A stretch of DNA of 64,000 nt from Chitinophagaceae bacterium UBA4857 (lineage in GTDB: Bacteria > Bacteroidota > Bacteroidia > Chitinophagales > Chitinophagaceae): contig DHEF01000053.1 in the NCBI GenBank assembly GCA_002399735.1, positions 1-64,000 of the forward strand. Direction: 5' to 3'. Of this stretch, positions 8,308 through 17,229 are shown piece after piece; the first letter of the stretch is position 1; each line of letters opens with the position of its first letter. The translations under genes were made by a program, and so were the position numbers. The notes beneath the pieces are model-generated. The model was given only the letters and a program-made list of their open reading frames with translations, had not been told where the DNA came from and did no database searches.

Positions 8308-11300
8308 ATGCGTATTCCTTATCGCTTGCTCGTTTTCGTATCAATAGTGGCATCGTTAGTGCTGGCGTCGTGTAAAACCAACAAGGTTTCGCTGGATTAT
8401 ACCAATGCCAAAGACGAAATGCCTTTGCTTACCAATATTGTTTTTCAGTTTAATCAGCCGTTGATGGCCGATTCGTTGTTGAACATTTGGGATAGCACCG
8501 ATTTTGTAAGTTTTTCACCGGCCATTAAAGGAAAATTCAGGTGGCAAAGTCCGGATGAGTTGGTGTTTTCGCCATCACAACCATTATCGCCGGCTACCAA
8601 TTATACGGCTAGTGTAAATAAATCGGTATTAAAATTTAGTAAGTACGATAAAGTTACCGGCGGCGGTGATATTAAATTTCATACGCCAGATTTGGCGTTG
8701 GTAGCATCACAAGTAATTTGGCAGGGCGAAAGTGCCACATCGGCCATACCACAAGTGGATATGCAATTTAACTACGCCGTTGACCCCAATGCGTTGAAAG
8801 ATAAATTAACCATTGAAGTGGATGGTAAAAAACAAGATTTTAGTTTAGTAACCGTGTCGCCCGATACAAAAATATCGGTGCGTCTGGCTAATTTAAAAGC
8901 CGAGGATAAAGAATACGAAACAAAAATTACTTTGGCTAAAGGATTAAAACCTGAAGCGGGAAATAATAGTACGGGTAGCGATATTACAAATAACTTATCA
9001 ATACCATCGCCATATGTTTTAACAATACAGGATGTACAATCGGAGCATGACGGAACAGAAGGTATTGTAAGGGTAAGTACCTCGCAACAAGTTACCGGTT
9101 TGGATGTAAGACAATACGTGAGTTTTGATCCTGCAATTGCTTATACCGTAGATTATACTGAAACCGGTTTTAACTTACGCAGTGACAAGTTTGATTTAGA
9201 AAAAGCTTACAGCGTAACTTTTAAAAAAGGCTTACGTGGCAAATTGGGTGGTGTTTTAAAAGAAGATTTTCAAACCAATGTAGCGTTTGGACAATTAGAA
9301 GCGGATATACGTTTTAGTAACAGTAAAGCAGTTTATTTATCAAAACAAGGCGGCAAAAATTTAGAAATACGTATTACCAGTGTGCCAAAAATTAAAGTGG
9401 TTGTTTCTAAAATTTACGAAAACAACTTGTTAATGGCGCAACGTTACGGTTATTATCCGCAGGAAAAGACTAACAATAGCCGTTACAACGATTATGAAGG
9501 CGACTACTACGAAGGTGATTATTATGGTGGTGGAGATGTTACACTGGGTGATGTGATATTTGAAAAAGAAATTGATACCCGCACCTTGCCAAAATCTGGT
9601 GGCGGACGTTTATTAAACTTTTCGCAGTTTGAAGACAGGTTGCCGGAGTTTAAAGGTGTGTACCATGTAATGATACGTTCTACCGAAGAGTATTGGGTAA
9701 GGGACAGTCGTTTTATTTCTTTGTCTGACTTAGGTTTGATAGCTAAAGAAGGCCAGGACAAAATATTGGTTTTTGCTAACTCAATAAAAACAGCCATGCC
9801 CGCCAATGGGGTTGATGTAATGGTATATGCCGCCAATAACCAGTTATTAGGTACGGGTAGTACCAATGCGGATGGTGTTGCGGAAGTAGCGTATACTAAA
9901 AAAGACATTAGCGGTTTTAAACCGGCCATGGTTATTGCGAAAACGGCTACTGATTTTAACTACTTGCCATTTAATAATACAAGAGTTAACACTTCTCGTT
10001 TTGAAGTAGGCGGCAAACGTACTAACCCAAGTGGGTTTGATGCGTTTGTTTATGCCGAAAGAGATATTTACAGACCGGGTGAAAAAATAAATTTCTCCTT
10101 AATATTACGTAACACTAAATGGGAAACACCGGGGGCCATACCATTAAAATTAAAATTCTTAATGCCTAATGGTAAGGAATTAAAATCTTTCCGTAAAAAC
10201 CTGAACGAAGAAGGTTCGTTGGAAGCTTCGGTGGATTTAGCTACGTCTGCTATAACAGGTAGTTACAATTTAGAAGTTTACACCAGCAATGATATTTTAT
10301 TAAGTACAAAAAGTTTTTCAGTAGAAGAATTTGTACCGGATAGAATTAAAGTAGCAGCTAAATTAGATAAGCCATCATTACGTCCGGGTGAAACTGCTTC
10401 CTTAGCTATTAATGCCACTAACTTTTTTGGTCCGCCTGCTGCTAACCGTAATTACGAGTTAGAGGTACAGGTAAAACAAAAATATTTTACCGCCGAAAAG
10501 TTTAGTGAGTACGATTTTAGTTTAAGCAACAAGCAAAGCTTTTTTGATAAAGTGTTTCGTGAAGGTAAAACCGATGAAAGCGGTAATGCTACACAGCAAT
10601 ACGAAGTGCCAACATCGTACAATAATATGGGTGCATTACAGGCTTCGTTTTATACTACGGTGTTTGACGAAACCGGCCGACCGGTTAGTCGTGGTGCCAG
10701 TGCAGATATTTTTACACAATCGGTTTTCTTTGGTATAAAACGCGACTGGTATTATTACCAGCCTTTAAACCAGGTGGTAAAAACAAATATTGTTGCGGTA
10801 AATAAAGATGGTAATTCCGTTAGCGCAACCGCCTTTGTACAGGTTATTAAAAAAGAATACAAAACAGTACTAGCTAAAAGCGGTAGTTATTTCCGTTACA
10901 CTTCACAACGTGAAGATAAAGTAATGCAGGAAGGTAATGTGTCTGTATCCGGCAACACCGTATATAGTTATGTACCACGTTCACCCGGTGATTATGAAGT
11001 AAGGGTGTACATACAAGGTTCTAATACCTATGTTGAAAAAACGTTTTATAGTTATGGTAGTTATGGTGGCGACTATAATTCTTTTGAAGTAAATAACGAA
11101 GGCAATATTGATATTGAACTGGATAAAAAAGAATACAATACTGGTGAAACAGTAAAAGCATTATTTAAAACGCCTTTTAGCGGTCGTATGTTGGTTACTT
11201 ACGAAACCGATAAAGTAATTGGTCACGAGTATGTAAATGTAGAAAACAGAAGTGCCAGTGTTAACCTAAAACTTTCGGGTGATCATGTGCCCAATGTGTA

Positions 11301-13719
11301 TATAACCGCTACATTAATTAAACCACATGAAGTATCGGATATTCCGTTAACGGTTGCGCATGGTTTTCAGAATGTAGCCGTAACAGAAAAGAACAGAAAA
11401 ATAAATGTAGAAATACAAGGTAGTAAAACTGTTAGGTCAAAAACAAAACAGAAAATAAAAGTAAAAGCCACACCGGGTAGTTTTGTAACCCTGGCTGCTG
11501 TGGATAATGGTGTATTACAAATCACCGATTTTAAAACACCGGATCCTTACAATTATTTCTACCAGAAAAAAGCATTACAAGTAACAGCTTACGATTTATA
11601 TCCATTGTTATTTGCCGAGGTAAGAGCTAAGATGAGTAGCACTGGTGGTGATGGTGAATTGGATATGGCTAAACGCACTAACCCAATGCCTGCTAAACGT
11701 GTTAAGGTAGTAAGCTTTTGGAGTGGTATAGTAAAAGCCAATGGTAGCGGTGAAGCCAGTTTTGATGTTGATATTCCGCAATTTAGTGGTGAGCTGCGTT
11801 TAATGGCAGTGGCTTATAAAGGTAATAGTTTTGGCTTTGGCGAAAATACCATGACAGTAGCAGACCCCATTGTTATCAGCTCAGCATTACCAAGATTTTT
11901 AAGTCCGGGTGATACTGTGTTGGTACCAGTAACCATTACCAATACCACGGAAAAAGCGGCGAATGTTACTGCCGGCATAAAAACAGCAAACGGTACGGTT
12001 AAAGTAATAGGTGCGGCAAAACAATCAGTATCGTTACAGCCAAAAGCCGAGCAGCGTGTATTGTTTAATTTAGTAGCCGATCCTAAAATTGGTGTTGAAA
12101 ATATTTCGGTAACGGTAGATGGAATGGGTGAGCAGTTTGTAGAAGCTACTGATATTTCGGTAAGGCCACCATCTACTTTACAAAAACGTACCGATGCAGG
12201 TTCTGTACAGGGTGGTAGTAGTAAACGAATAGCCGGTGCATTAAGCGATTTTATTCCCGGTACAGTTAATTATGAGTTAGTGGTTAGCCGTTCTCCGGTA
12301 ATAGAATTAGGTAGTCAGTTACAATACTTGGTACAGTATCCTTATGGTTGTACCGAGCAAACTATATCGGCTGCATTCCCGCAATTGTATTATGGTGATT
12401 TAGCCGATTTAATGAAGCTGAATAAAAACACCAACGCCAATACCAATGTAATAGAAGCTATACGCAAAATAAAAATGCGTCAGTTATACAATGGTGCCGT
12501 TACCATGTGGGACGGCGGCGGTTACGAAAACTGGTGGACAACCGTTTATGCCGCACACTTTTTATTAGAAGCCCGTAAAGCAGGTTTTGAGGTGGATAAT
12601 AGTTTAATAGAAACCATGCTTACTTACATTACATTAAAACTGCGTAACCGTGAGTTAATCACTTACTATTACAATCGTGAGCAAAATAAAAAAATAGCCC
12701 CTAAAGAAGTAGCTTATGGTTTGTATGTGTTAGCCTTAGCAGGCCGTAGTAATGTACCGGCAATGAACTATTACAAAGCTAACCCAGGTATATTGGCGTT
12801 AGATAGCCGCTACTTATTGTCCGCTGCTTATGCCATTGCTGGCGATAAAAAATCATTTGCTGCATTATTACCTCCGTCGTTTAGTGGCGAGGAATCGGTG
12901 CCGCAAACCGGCGGAAGTTTTTACTCCGATGTACGTGACGAAGCCATTGCCTTAAATGCATTGATGGATGTGGATCCGGGTAATAAACAAGTGGGTACTA
13001 TGGTAAAACATGTAAGCGATAAACTAAAAGCAAGAGGTTGGTTAAGTACGCAGGAACGTGCCTTCTCCTTCCTGGCTTTAGGTAAACATGCTAAACAAGC
13101 CAACCAATCAACCGTTACTGCCGAAATAAAAAGCGATGGTAAAACCGTAGCAAAAGTGGATGGTGGTAGCTGGCGTGGCGATATGGCTGTTTTAAAAGGC
13201 AGCAACATTGAAATTGTAACCAAGGGTAGTGGTAACCTGTATTATTTCTGGCAAGCCGAAGGCATTAGTGCTACCGGCGAGTACAAAGAAGAAGATAGTT
13301 ATTTAAAAGTACGTCGCAGGTACTACAACCGTTTTGGACAAGCCATTGATGGCGGCAGCTTTAAACAAAACGATTTAATTATTATAGCCGTTACGCTTGA
13401 AAAAAATTACAGCGGTACGGTGGAGAATGTAGTAATAACCGATTTATTACCTGCCGGTTTTGAAATCGAAAATCCACGTACCAAAGAAATACCGGGTATG
13501 GATTGGATTAAAGACGGAAGCACACCGGATGCATTGGATGTACGTGACGATAGGATACATTTCTTTGTTAACGCAAGCTATAATAAACAAACGTATTATT
13601 ATGCGGTAAGGGCCGTTTCACCGGGCTTATACAAACAAGGTCCGGTTAGTGCCGATGCCATGTATAATGGTGAGTATCATTCCTACCACGGTGCAGGATT
13701 GGTTAGAATATTACCGTAA
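8308..13719 (+). CDS. Alpha-2-macroglobulin family lipoprotein with thioester motif
   Basis: Very large envelope lipoprotein of 1803 aa with lipobox LASC near residue 21. It follows the bacterial alpha-2-macroglobulin plan: N-terminal MG domains, a bait-like region, then the thioester domain with GCTEQ (Cys1348, Gln1351). The preceding segment YLVQYPYGCTEQT and the following alpha-alpha toroid (MWDGGGYENWWTTVYAAHFL) match the family. These proteins are thought to trap attacking proteases covalently at the cell surface and to act with PBP1C in wall repair. A Tyr/Gly-rich stretch (YNDYEGDYYEGDYYGGG, ~residues 392-408) is unusual and probably a surface loop. A strong terminator follows at 13820. 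Confidence 0.92.
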   Translation: MRIPYRLLVFVSIVASLVLASCKTNKVSLDYTNAKDEMPLLTNIVFQFNQPLMADSLLNIWDSTDFVSFSPAIKGKFRWQSPDELVFSPSQPLSPATNYTASVNKSVLKFSKYDKVTGGGDIKFHTPDLALVASQVIWQGESATSAIPQVDMQFNYAVDPNALKDKLTIEVDGKKQDFSLVTVSPDTKISVRLANLKAEDKEYETKITLAKGLKPEAGNNSTGSDITNNLSIPSPYVLTIQDVQSEHDGTEGIVRVSTSQQVTGLDVRQYVSFDPAIAYTVDYTETGFNLRSDKFDLEKAYSVTFKKGLRGKLGGVLKEDFQTNVAFGQLEADIRFSNSKAVYLSKQGGKNLEIRITSVPKIKVVVSKIYENNLLMAQRYGYYPQEKTNNSRYNDYEGDYYEGDYYGGGDVTLGDVIFEKEIDTRTLPKSGGGRLLNFSQFEDRLPEFKGVYHVMIRSTEEYWVRDSRFISLSDLGLIAKEGQDKILVFANSIKTAMPANGVDVMVYAANNQLLGTGSTNADGVAEVAYTKKDISGFKPAMVIAKTATDFNYLPFNNTRVNTSRFEVGGKRTNPSGFDAFVYAERDIYRPGEKINFSLILRNTKWETPGAIPLKLKFLMPNGKELKSFRKNLNEEGSLEASVDLATSAITGSYNLEVYTSNDILLSTKSFSVEEFVPDRIKVAAKLDKPSLRPGETASLAINATNFFGPPAANRNYELEVQVKQKYFTAEKFSEYDFSLSNKQSFFDKVFREGKTDESGNATQQYEVPTSYNNMGALQASFYTTVFDETGRPVSRGASADIFTQSVFFGIKRDWYYYQPLNQVVKTNIVAVNKDGNSVSATAFVQVIKKEYKTVLAKSGSYFRYTSQREDKVMQEGNVSVSGNTVYSYVPRSPGDYEVRVYIQGSNTYVEKTFYSYGSYGGDYNSFEVNNEGNIDIELDKKEYNTGETVKALFKTPFSGRMLVTYETDKVIGHEYVNVENRSASVNLKLSGDHVPNVYITATLIKPHEVSDIPLTVAHGFQNVAVTEKNRKINVEIQGSKTVRSKTKQKIKVKATPGSFVTLAAVDNGVLQITDFKTPDPYNYFYQKKALQVTAYDLYPLLFAEVRAKMSSTGGDGELDMAKRTNPMPAKRVKVVSFWSGIVKANGSGEASFDVDIPQFSGELRLMAVAYKGNSFGFGENTMTVADPIVISSALPRFLSPGDTVLVPVTITNTTEKAANVTAGIKTANGTVKVIGAAKQSVSLQPKAEQRVLFNLVADPKIGVENISVTVDGMGEQFVEATDISVRPPSTLQKRTDAGSVQGGSSKRIAGALSDFIPGTVNYELVVSRSPVIELGSQLQYLVQYPYGCTEQTISAAFPQLYYGDLADLMKLNKNTNANTNVIEAIRKIKMRQLYNGAVTMWDGGGYENWWTTVYAAHFLLEARKAGFEVDNSLIETMLTYITLKLRNRELITYYYNREQNKKIAPKEVAYGLYVLALAGRSNVPAMNYYKANPGILALDSRYLLSAAYAIAGDKKSFAALLPPSFSGEESVPQTGGSFYSDVRDEAIALNALMDVDPGNKQVGTMVKHVSDKLKARGWLSTQERAFSFLALGKHAKQANQSTVTAEIKSDGKTVAKVDGGSWRGDMAVLKGSNIEIVTKGSGNLYYFWQAEGISATGEYKEEDSYLKVRRRYYNRFGQAIDGGSFKQNDLIIIAVTLEKNYSGTVENVVITDLLPAGFEIENPRTKEIPGMDWIKDGSTPDALDVRDDRIHFFVNASYNKQTYYYAVRAVSPGLYKQGPVSADAMYNGEYHSYHGAGLVRILP

Positions 13720-13730
13720 GTATTTTTTGT

Positions 13731-13800
13731 TATCAGCTGTAGGAATACTAATCATCGTCCCTTGCGTCGCACTCTTCAACAGCATTAACACAGATGAACA
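13731..13800 (-). repeat. R1 intergenic element, copy c
   Basis: TATCAGCTGTAGGAATACTA, then ATCATCGTCCC and the core TTGCGTCGCACTCTTCAAC ending at 13780. The CCAATAG half is missing or diverged, so this is a partial copy. Confidence 0.75.
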
Positions 13801-13818
13801 GTTAGATACACTATAAAC

Positions 13819-13850
13819 AATAAAGCCCGGCTAATACCGGGTTTTATTGT
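13819..13850. terminator. Rho-independent terminator after the alpha-2-macroglobulin gene
   Basis: AATAAAGCCCGG, loop CTAATA, CCGGGTTTTATT. The stem is symmetrical with A and T tracts on both sides, so it could act in both directions. Confidence 0.8.
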
Positions 13851-13945
13851 TTATTTTATGTAACCCATTCGCTATGTTGGGTGTGTTCATCTTTGCCATG
13901 GTGCGTGTCCTCACGCATCATAATGTTAGAAATTATAAAAACGCT

Positions 13946-13953
13946 TATTTTTG
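13946..13953 (+). promoter_or_regulatory. -7 box of the sialidase-like gene, leaderless arrangement
   Basis: TATTTTTG matches TAnnTTTG exactly and ends 4 bases before the ATG at 13958. By analogy with mapped Bacteroidota promoters the transcript should start at or next to the A of ATG. No clear TTG was seen at the -33 position. Confidence 0.5.
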
Positions 13954-13957
13954 AAAG

Positions 13958-14995
13958 ATGAGTAATGTATTAAAATCAGTAATATTATTATGTAGTACTG
14001 TACTACTATTTGTGTCGTGTAAACAAAAGCAATTAACTAAAGTAGAAGAACAGTTTATTTTTAATGAAGCACCTTTTGCACAATGTCATGCATCCACCAT
14101 TGTAGCTTTACCTGATGGTACTATACAAGCTGCTTGGTTTGGCGGGCCTTACGAGGGTAACGATAGTGTAGCTATTTGGTCATCGGTGTATAAAGGTAAT
14201 AAATGGACGACGCCTGTAATTATTGCAGATGGTGTTGAAAGTGATAGTGTGCGTTATGCGTGCTGGAATCCAGTATTGTTTCAAACCAGTGATAAAATAC
14301 TACACTTGTACTATAACCTTGGCCTTAACCCGAGAGAGTGGTGGGGCATGGAAAAAGTTTCAACAGACAACGGACAAACATGGTCTGCTGCTAAAAGGTT
14401 ACCTGCAGGCGTATTAGGGCCAATAAAAAATAAACCAGTACAAGTAAAAAATAATATCATTGTTTCTCCATCCAGTGTAGAACTGAATGAAAATATTTGG
14501 CGGGCACATATTGAAAGATCAACTGATAATGGTAAAACCTGGACAATTATTCCGATTAACCATATTGATTCTTTTAATGCCATACAACCATCGGTTTTAC
14601 AACATAAAAATGGACAGTTGCAATTATTATGTCGTAGTAAAGAAGGGGTGATTACACAAAGCTGGTCGAAGGATGATGGATTAACCTGGTCGCCAATGAG
14701 CAGGACAAGTGTAATTAATCCTAATTCGGGTATAGATGCAGTTACATTAAAAGATGGAACACACTTACTAGTGTACAATCCGGATGTGCCTGGCAAAGAT
14801 TGGTTTAACGGACGTGATAAATTATACTTGGCGCAAAGCAGCGATGGTATAAACTGGAAAGACATTGCCGTACTTGAAGACGGTGACAAAGAGGAATATA
14901 GTTATCCTGCTATTATACAAGCCCCTAATGGTGATGCTCATATAACTTACACGTATAACCGAAAGAAAATTAAACATGTAGTGTTTAAATATTAA
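13958..14995 (+). CDS. Sialidase-superfamily (BNR repeat) lipoprotein
   Basis: Lipoprotein of 345 aa with lipobox VSC near residue 21. It carries four Asp-box motifs (STDNGQTW, STDNGKTW, SKDDGLTW, SSDGINW), the signature of six-bladed sialidase-like propellers. The N-terminal part (HASTIVALPDGTIQAAWFGG) matches the BNR_2-type exo-alpha-sialidase family common in Bacteroidota. Whether it cleaves sialic acid is uncertain, because these propellers act on several sugars. It is probably surface or periplasmic. The start is supported by the adjacent -7 box and by the complete signal peptide. Confidence 0.82.
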   Translation: MSNVLKSVILLCSTVLLFVSCKQKQLTKVEEQFIFNEAPFAQCHASTIVALPDGTIQAAWFGGPYEGNDSVAIWSSVYKGNKWTTPVIIADGVESDSVRYACWNPVLFQTSDKILHLYYNLGLNPREWWGMEKVSTDNGQTWSAAKRLPAGVLGPIKNKPVQVKNNIIVSPSSVELNENIWRAHIERSTDNGKTWTIIPINHIDSFNAIQPSVLQHKNGQLQLLCRSKEGVITQSWSKDDGLTWSPMSRTSVINPNSGIDAVTLKDGTHLLVYNPDVPGKDWFNGRDKLYLAQSSDGINWKDIAVLEDGDKEEYSYPAIIQAPNGDAHITYTYNRKKIKHVVFKY

Positions 14996-15039
14996 TTAAT
15001 AATGAGTAATTAATATTTAATAATTTGTCTCTCCAGTGG

Positions 15040-15104
15040 GTATAGCTTTCCTCAGTGCTACTCGGTGTAAACCCTCTGTGTTTCTCTGTGGTTAAGTTAG
15101 AAAT
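15040..15104. repeat. Diverged CTCTGTGTTTCTCTGTGG-type repeat
   Basis: Contains CTCAGTGCTACTCGGTGTAA then CCTCTGTGTTTCTCTGTGGT. I recall this word as a common intergenic repeat in several Bacteroidota, but could not check it. Non-coding here. Confidence 0.35.
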
Positions 15105-15118
15105 AAGCTAAAGATGTA

Positions 15119-15216
15119 ACTCCGATTAAAGTACGGAGTACTACACAATGCCCAATAGCATTGATGCACTCCGATTAAAATACGGAGTACTGCATTTTGG
15201 CCAATAGAATTAATGC
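15119..15216 (+). repeat. 49-bp tandem duplication
   Basis: Two head-to-tail 49-bp units, 15119-15167 and 15168-15216. Each begins ACTCCGATTAAA and contains TACGGAGTACT and CCAATAG. They differ at several positions. The CCAATAG part is the flank of R1 copy d, so the R1 flank was duplicated together with adjoining sequence. Confidence 0.8.
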
Positions 15217-15268
15217 AGTACAAGAGTGCGACGCAAGGAACGATGATCAGGGAACTGCAGCTGGTAAC
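15195..15268 (+). repeat. R1 intergenic element, copy d
   Basis: GGCCAATAGAATTAATGCAG, core CAAGAGTGCGACGCAA (15221-15236), then GGAACGATGATCAGGGAACT and GCAGCTGGTAAC. The reading frame upstream of the LVIVD gene runs through this repeat, which argues against a start codon before 15336. Confidence 0.85.
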
Positions 15269-15335
15269 AAAAAAAATAATCTGGTTGATGCAATGGTTTA
15301 TGAAAAGCTGTTGTCAGTATATTAAAACCAACACT

Positions 15336-16589
15336 ATGCAACGTATAAATAAGCTGCTGGCGGCTTTTATTGCCTTGATTTTTTTAACCGGATGCTTTAA
15401 AGATAAAGTAACGCATACTTACACTTTATTGAAACCTGTGTATAGATCTAAAACAGAAGTATTAAGCCAGGTAAAGAGTAACGCGGCGCAAAGCCTGGCC
15501 AACCCCGGTAAAATTTTTGTGTACGGCGATTATTTGTTTGTGAATGAAATAAACAAAGGCGTACACGTAATTGATAATAGTAACCCTAAATCGCCGGTTA
15601 ATAAACGGTTTATTAATATTCCAGGTAATGTAGATATTGCCGTGAAAGGCACTACGCTGTATGCGGATATTTATACTGATATGTTAACGCTGGATATATC
15701 GAACCCGTTGGAAGCAACAGTGAAGAAGGTGACTAACAGTGTTTTTCCTGAGAGACAATATGGGAATGGTTTTGTGGCCGATAATTCTCAATACATAGTT
15801 GACTGGATACGTAAGGATACAACGGTTGATTATGAGAGTAACGGTTGGCCATGCCGGGGTTGTGGCATTTGGTTTGAAATGGCTGCTTTTAATAGTGCAA
15901 CACCACAAACAAGGGCTGCGTTAACTGTTGGTATAGCAGGTTCAATGTCGCGGTTTAATATTGTAAGTAACTATTTGTATGCAGTAAATAAATCATCATT
16001 GGTGGTATTTGATATAAATAATCAAACACAACCGGAGAAGGTAAATACAGTACCGGTAGGCTGGGAGATTGAAACCATCTATCCTTTTAAAGACAAATTG
16101 TTTATAGGATCTACAACCGGTATGTTTATATATGATATTAGTAACGCTGCTGCACCGGCTTATGTAAGCAGCGTATCGCATATCCGTAGGTGCGACCCTG
16201 TAATTACTGACGGAGAATTTGCCTATGTTACATTACGTGCGGGTGTAGTGTGTGGCGGTACTACTGAAAGTCAGATGCAGGTATTAGGTGTTAGCAATGT
16301 GGCTAACCCCGTTTTGCTCAAAACCTATTCGCTTGAAAACCCTTATGGTTTGGGCAAAACAGGTAATTTATTATGGGTTTGTGATGGTAAGGCCGGCTTG
16401 AAAGTCTATGACGCCACCAATCCTTTACAAATGACAGTAAAACACCAGTTTAAAAACCTGGAAGCTTTTGATGTAATACCATTAGGCAATAAAATTATTG
16501 TTAGCGCAAAAGAGGGTATTGTGCAGTTTGATGCCAATGATCCGGCTAAAATTATTGAATTAAGCAGAATAAGTAAACAATCTAATTAA
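15336..16589 (+). CDS. LVIVD-repeat lipoprotein
   Basis: Lipoprotein of 417 aa starting MQRINKLLAAFIALIFLTGC, with the lipid-anchored Cys at residue 20. It has repeated beta-propeller-like segments of the LVIVD type: GVHVIDNSNPKSP, LTLDISNPLEA, LVVFDINNQTQPE, MFIYDISNAAAP and LKVYDATNPLQ, each a short hydrophobic strand followed by D-x-[ST]-N. Function is unknown; the fold suggests a surface binding protein. An in-frame upstream extension to 15213 is open, but its sequence is R1 repeat and it would bury the signal peptide. The next gene follows after 4 bp, so the two are probably co-transcribed. Confidence 0.82.
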   Translation: MQRINKLLAAFIALIFLTGCFKDKVTHTYTLLKPVYRSKTEVLSQVKSNAAQSLANPGKIFVYGDYLFVNEINKGVHVIDNSNPKSPVNKRFINIPGNVDIAVKGTTLYADIYTDMLTLDISNPLEATVKKVTNSVFPERQYGNGFVADNSQYIVDWIRKDTTVDYESNGWPCRGCGIWFEMAAFNSATPQTRAALTVGIAGSMSRFNIVSNYLYAVNKSSLVVFDINNQTQPEKVNTVPVGWEIETIYPFKDKLFIGSTTGMFIYDISNAAAPAYVSSVSHIRRCDPVITDGEFAYVTLRAGVVCGGTTESQMQVLGVSNVANPVLLKTYSLENPYGLGKTGNLLWVCDGKAGLKVYDATNPLQMTVKHQFKNLEAFDVIPLGNKIIVSAKEGIVQFDANDPAKIIELSRISKQSN

Positions 16590-16593
16590 GGGT

Positions 16594-17154
16594 ATGATAA
16601 AAGTTGGTTGCTCGTTTTTATTAGCTTGTATTTGTTTAATTGCACAGGCACAGGATAAACTAACGTACCGCTCCTTTAACACCATTGGGGTAGTGGCGGG
16701 TGATAGTAAATCGGCTTATCAGGTATTAACCACGCATGGCGTAAATTATAAAACATGGTATGCGGGTATTGGTTCCGGCATTGATGATTATAGGAACAGG
16801 AGTATACCGTTGATTTTATCGTTGTCAAAATACCTGTTAGCGCAAAACAATCTGTTTGTAAATATAAATGCAGGCTCCAATTTTGTTTGGGGTAAAAATG
16901 AAAGAAACCGATTGTGGAATCAATTAGATAGTAAAGCCCTACCTGGTTTATTTGCCGAAGCAGGTTTTGGTTATAGATTAGAAACTGCTAAGAAAGGGCA
17001 GGGAGTATTGTTTGGCACTTATTACTCCTACAAAAACTTTAAAGAAAGATTTACCGTACCTGGTGTTTGTAATAACCCGCCTTGTGAAAATAAGAATGAA
17101 TATATCAATTCTACATTTAGTCGTTGGGCTTTTAAGGTGGGGTTTGTGTTTTAA
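16594..17154 (+). CDS. Predicted outer-membrane beta-barrel protein
   Basis: Not a family I recognise. It has 186 aa with a Sec signal peptide (cleavage after AQA, ~residue 19), alternating hydrophobic strands (YAGIGSGIDDY, LFVNINAGSNFVWG, GLFAEAGFGYRLE, GVLFGTYYSYKNF) and a terminal aromatic FKVGFVF, all as expected for a small outer-membrane barrel. A Cys pair (GVCNNPPCEN) near the C terminus may form a disulphide. It starts 4 bp after the LVIVD lipoprotein, so they are likely partners in one transcript. Confidence 0.65.
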   Translation: MIKVGCSFLLACICLIAQAQDKLTYRSFNTIGVVAGDSKSAYQVLTTHGVNYKTWYAGIGSGIDDYRNRSIPLILSLSKYLLAQNNLFVNINAGSNFVWGKNERNRLWNQLDSKALPGLFAEAGFGYRLETAKKGQGVLFGTYYSYKNFKERFTVPGVCNNPPCENKNEYINSTFSRWAFKVGFVF

Positions 17155-17173
17155 AATATTGGACGGCTTAATA

Positions 17174-17210
17174 ACATAAAAGGGATAAGCATTTGCTTAT
17201 CCCTTTTATT
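17174..17210. terminator. Bidirectional terminator
   Basis: AAAAGGGATAAGC, loop ATTT, GCTTATCCCTTTTAT: a near-perfect stem with A and T tracts on either side, placed between two converging genes. Confidence 0.85.
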
Positions 17211-17229
17211 ATTCTGAGAATAATGTATA

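Noticed and set aside
15213..15335. N-terminal extension of the LVIVD lipoprotein
   Set aside because: The extension translates R1 repeat sequence and would place the signal peptide and lipobox 41 residues inside the protein. ATG at 15336 gives a normal lipoprotein signal.
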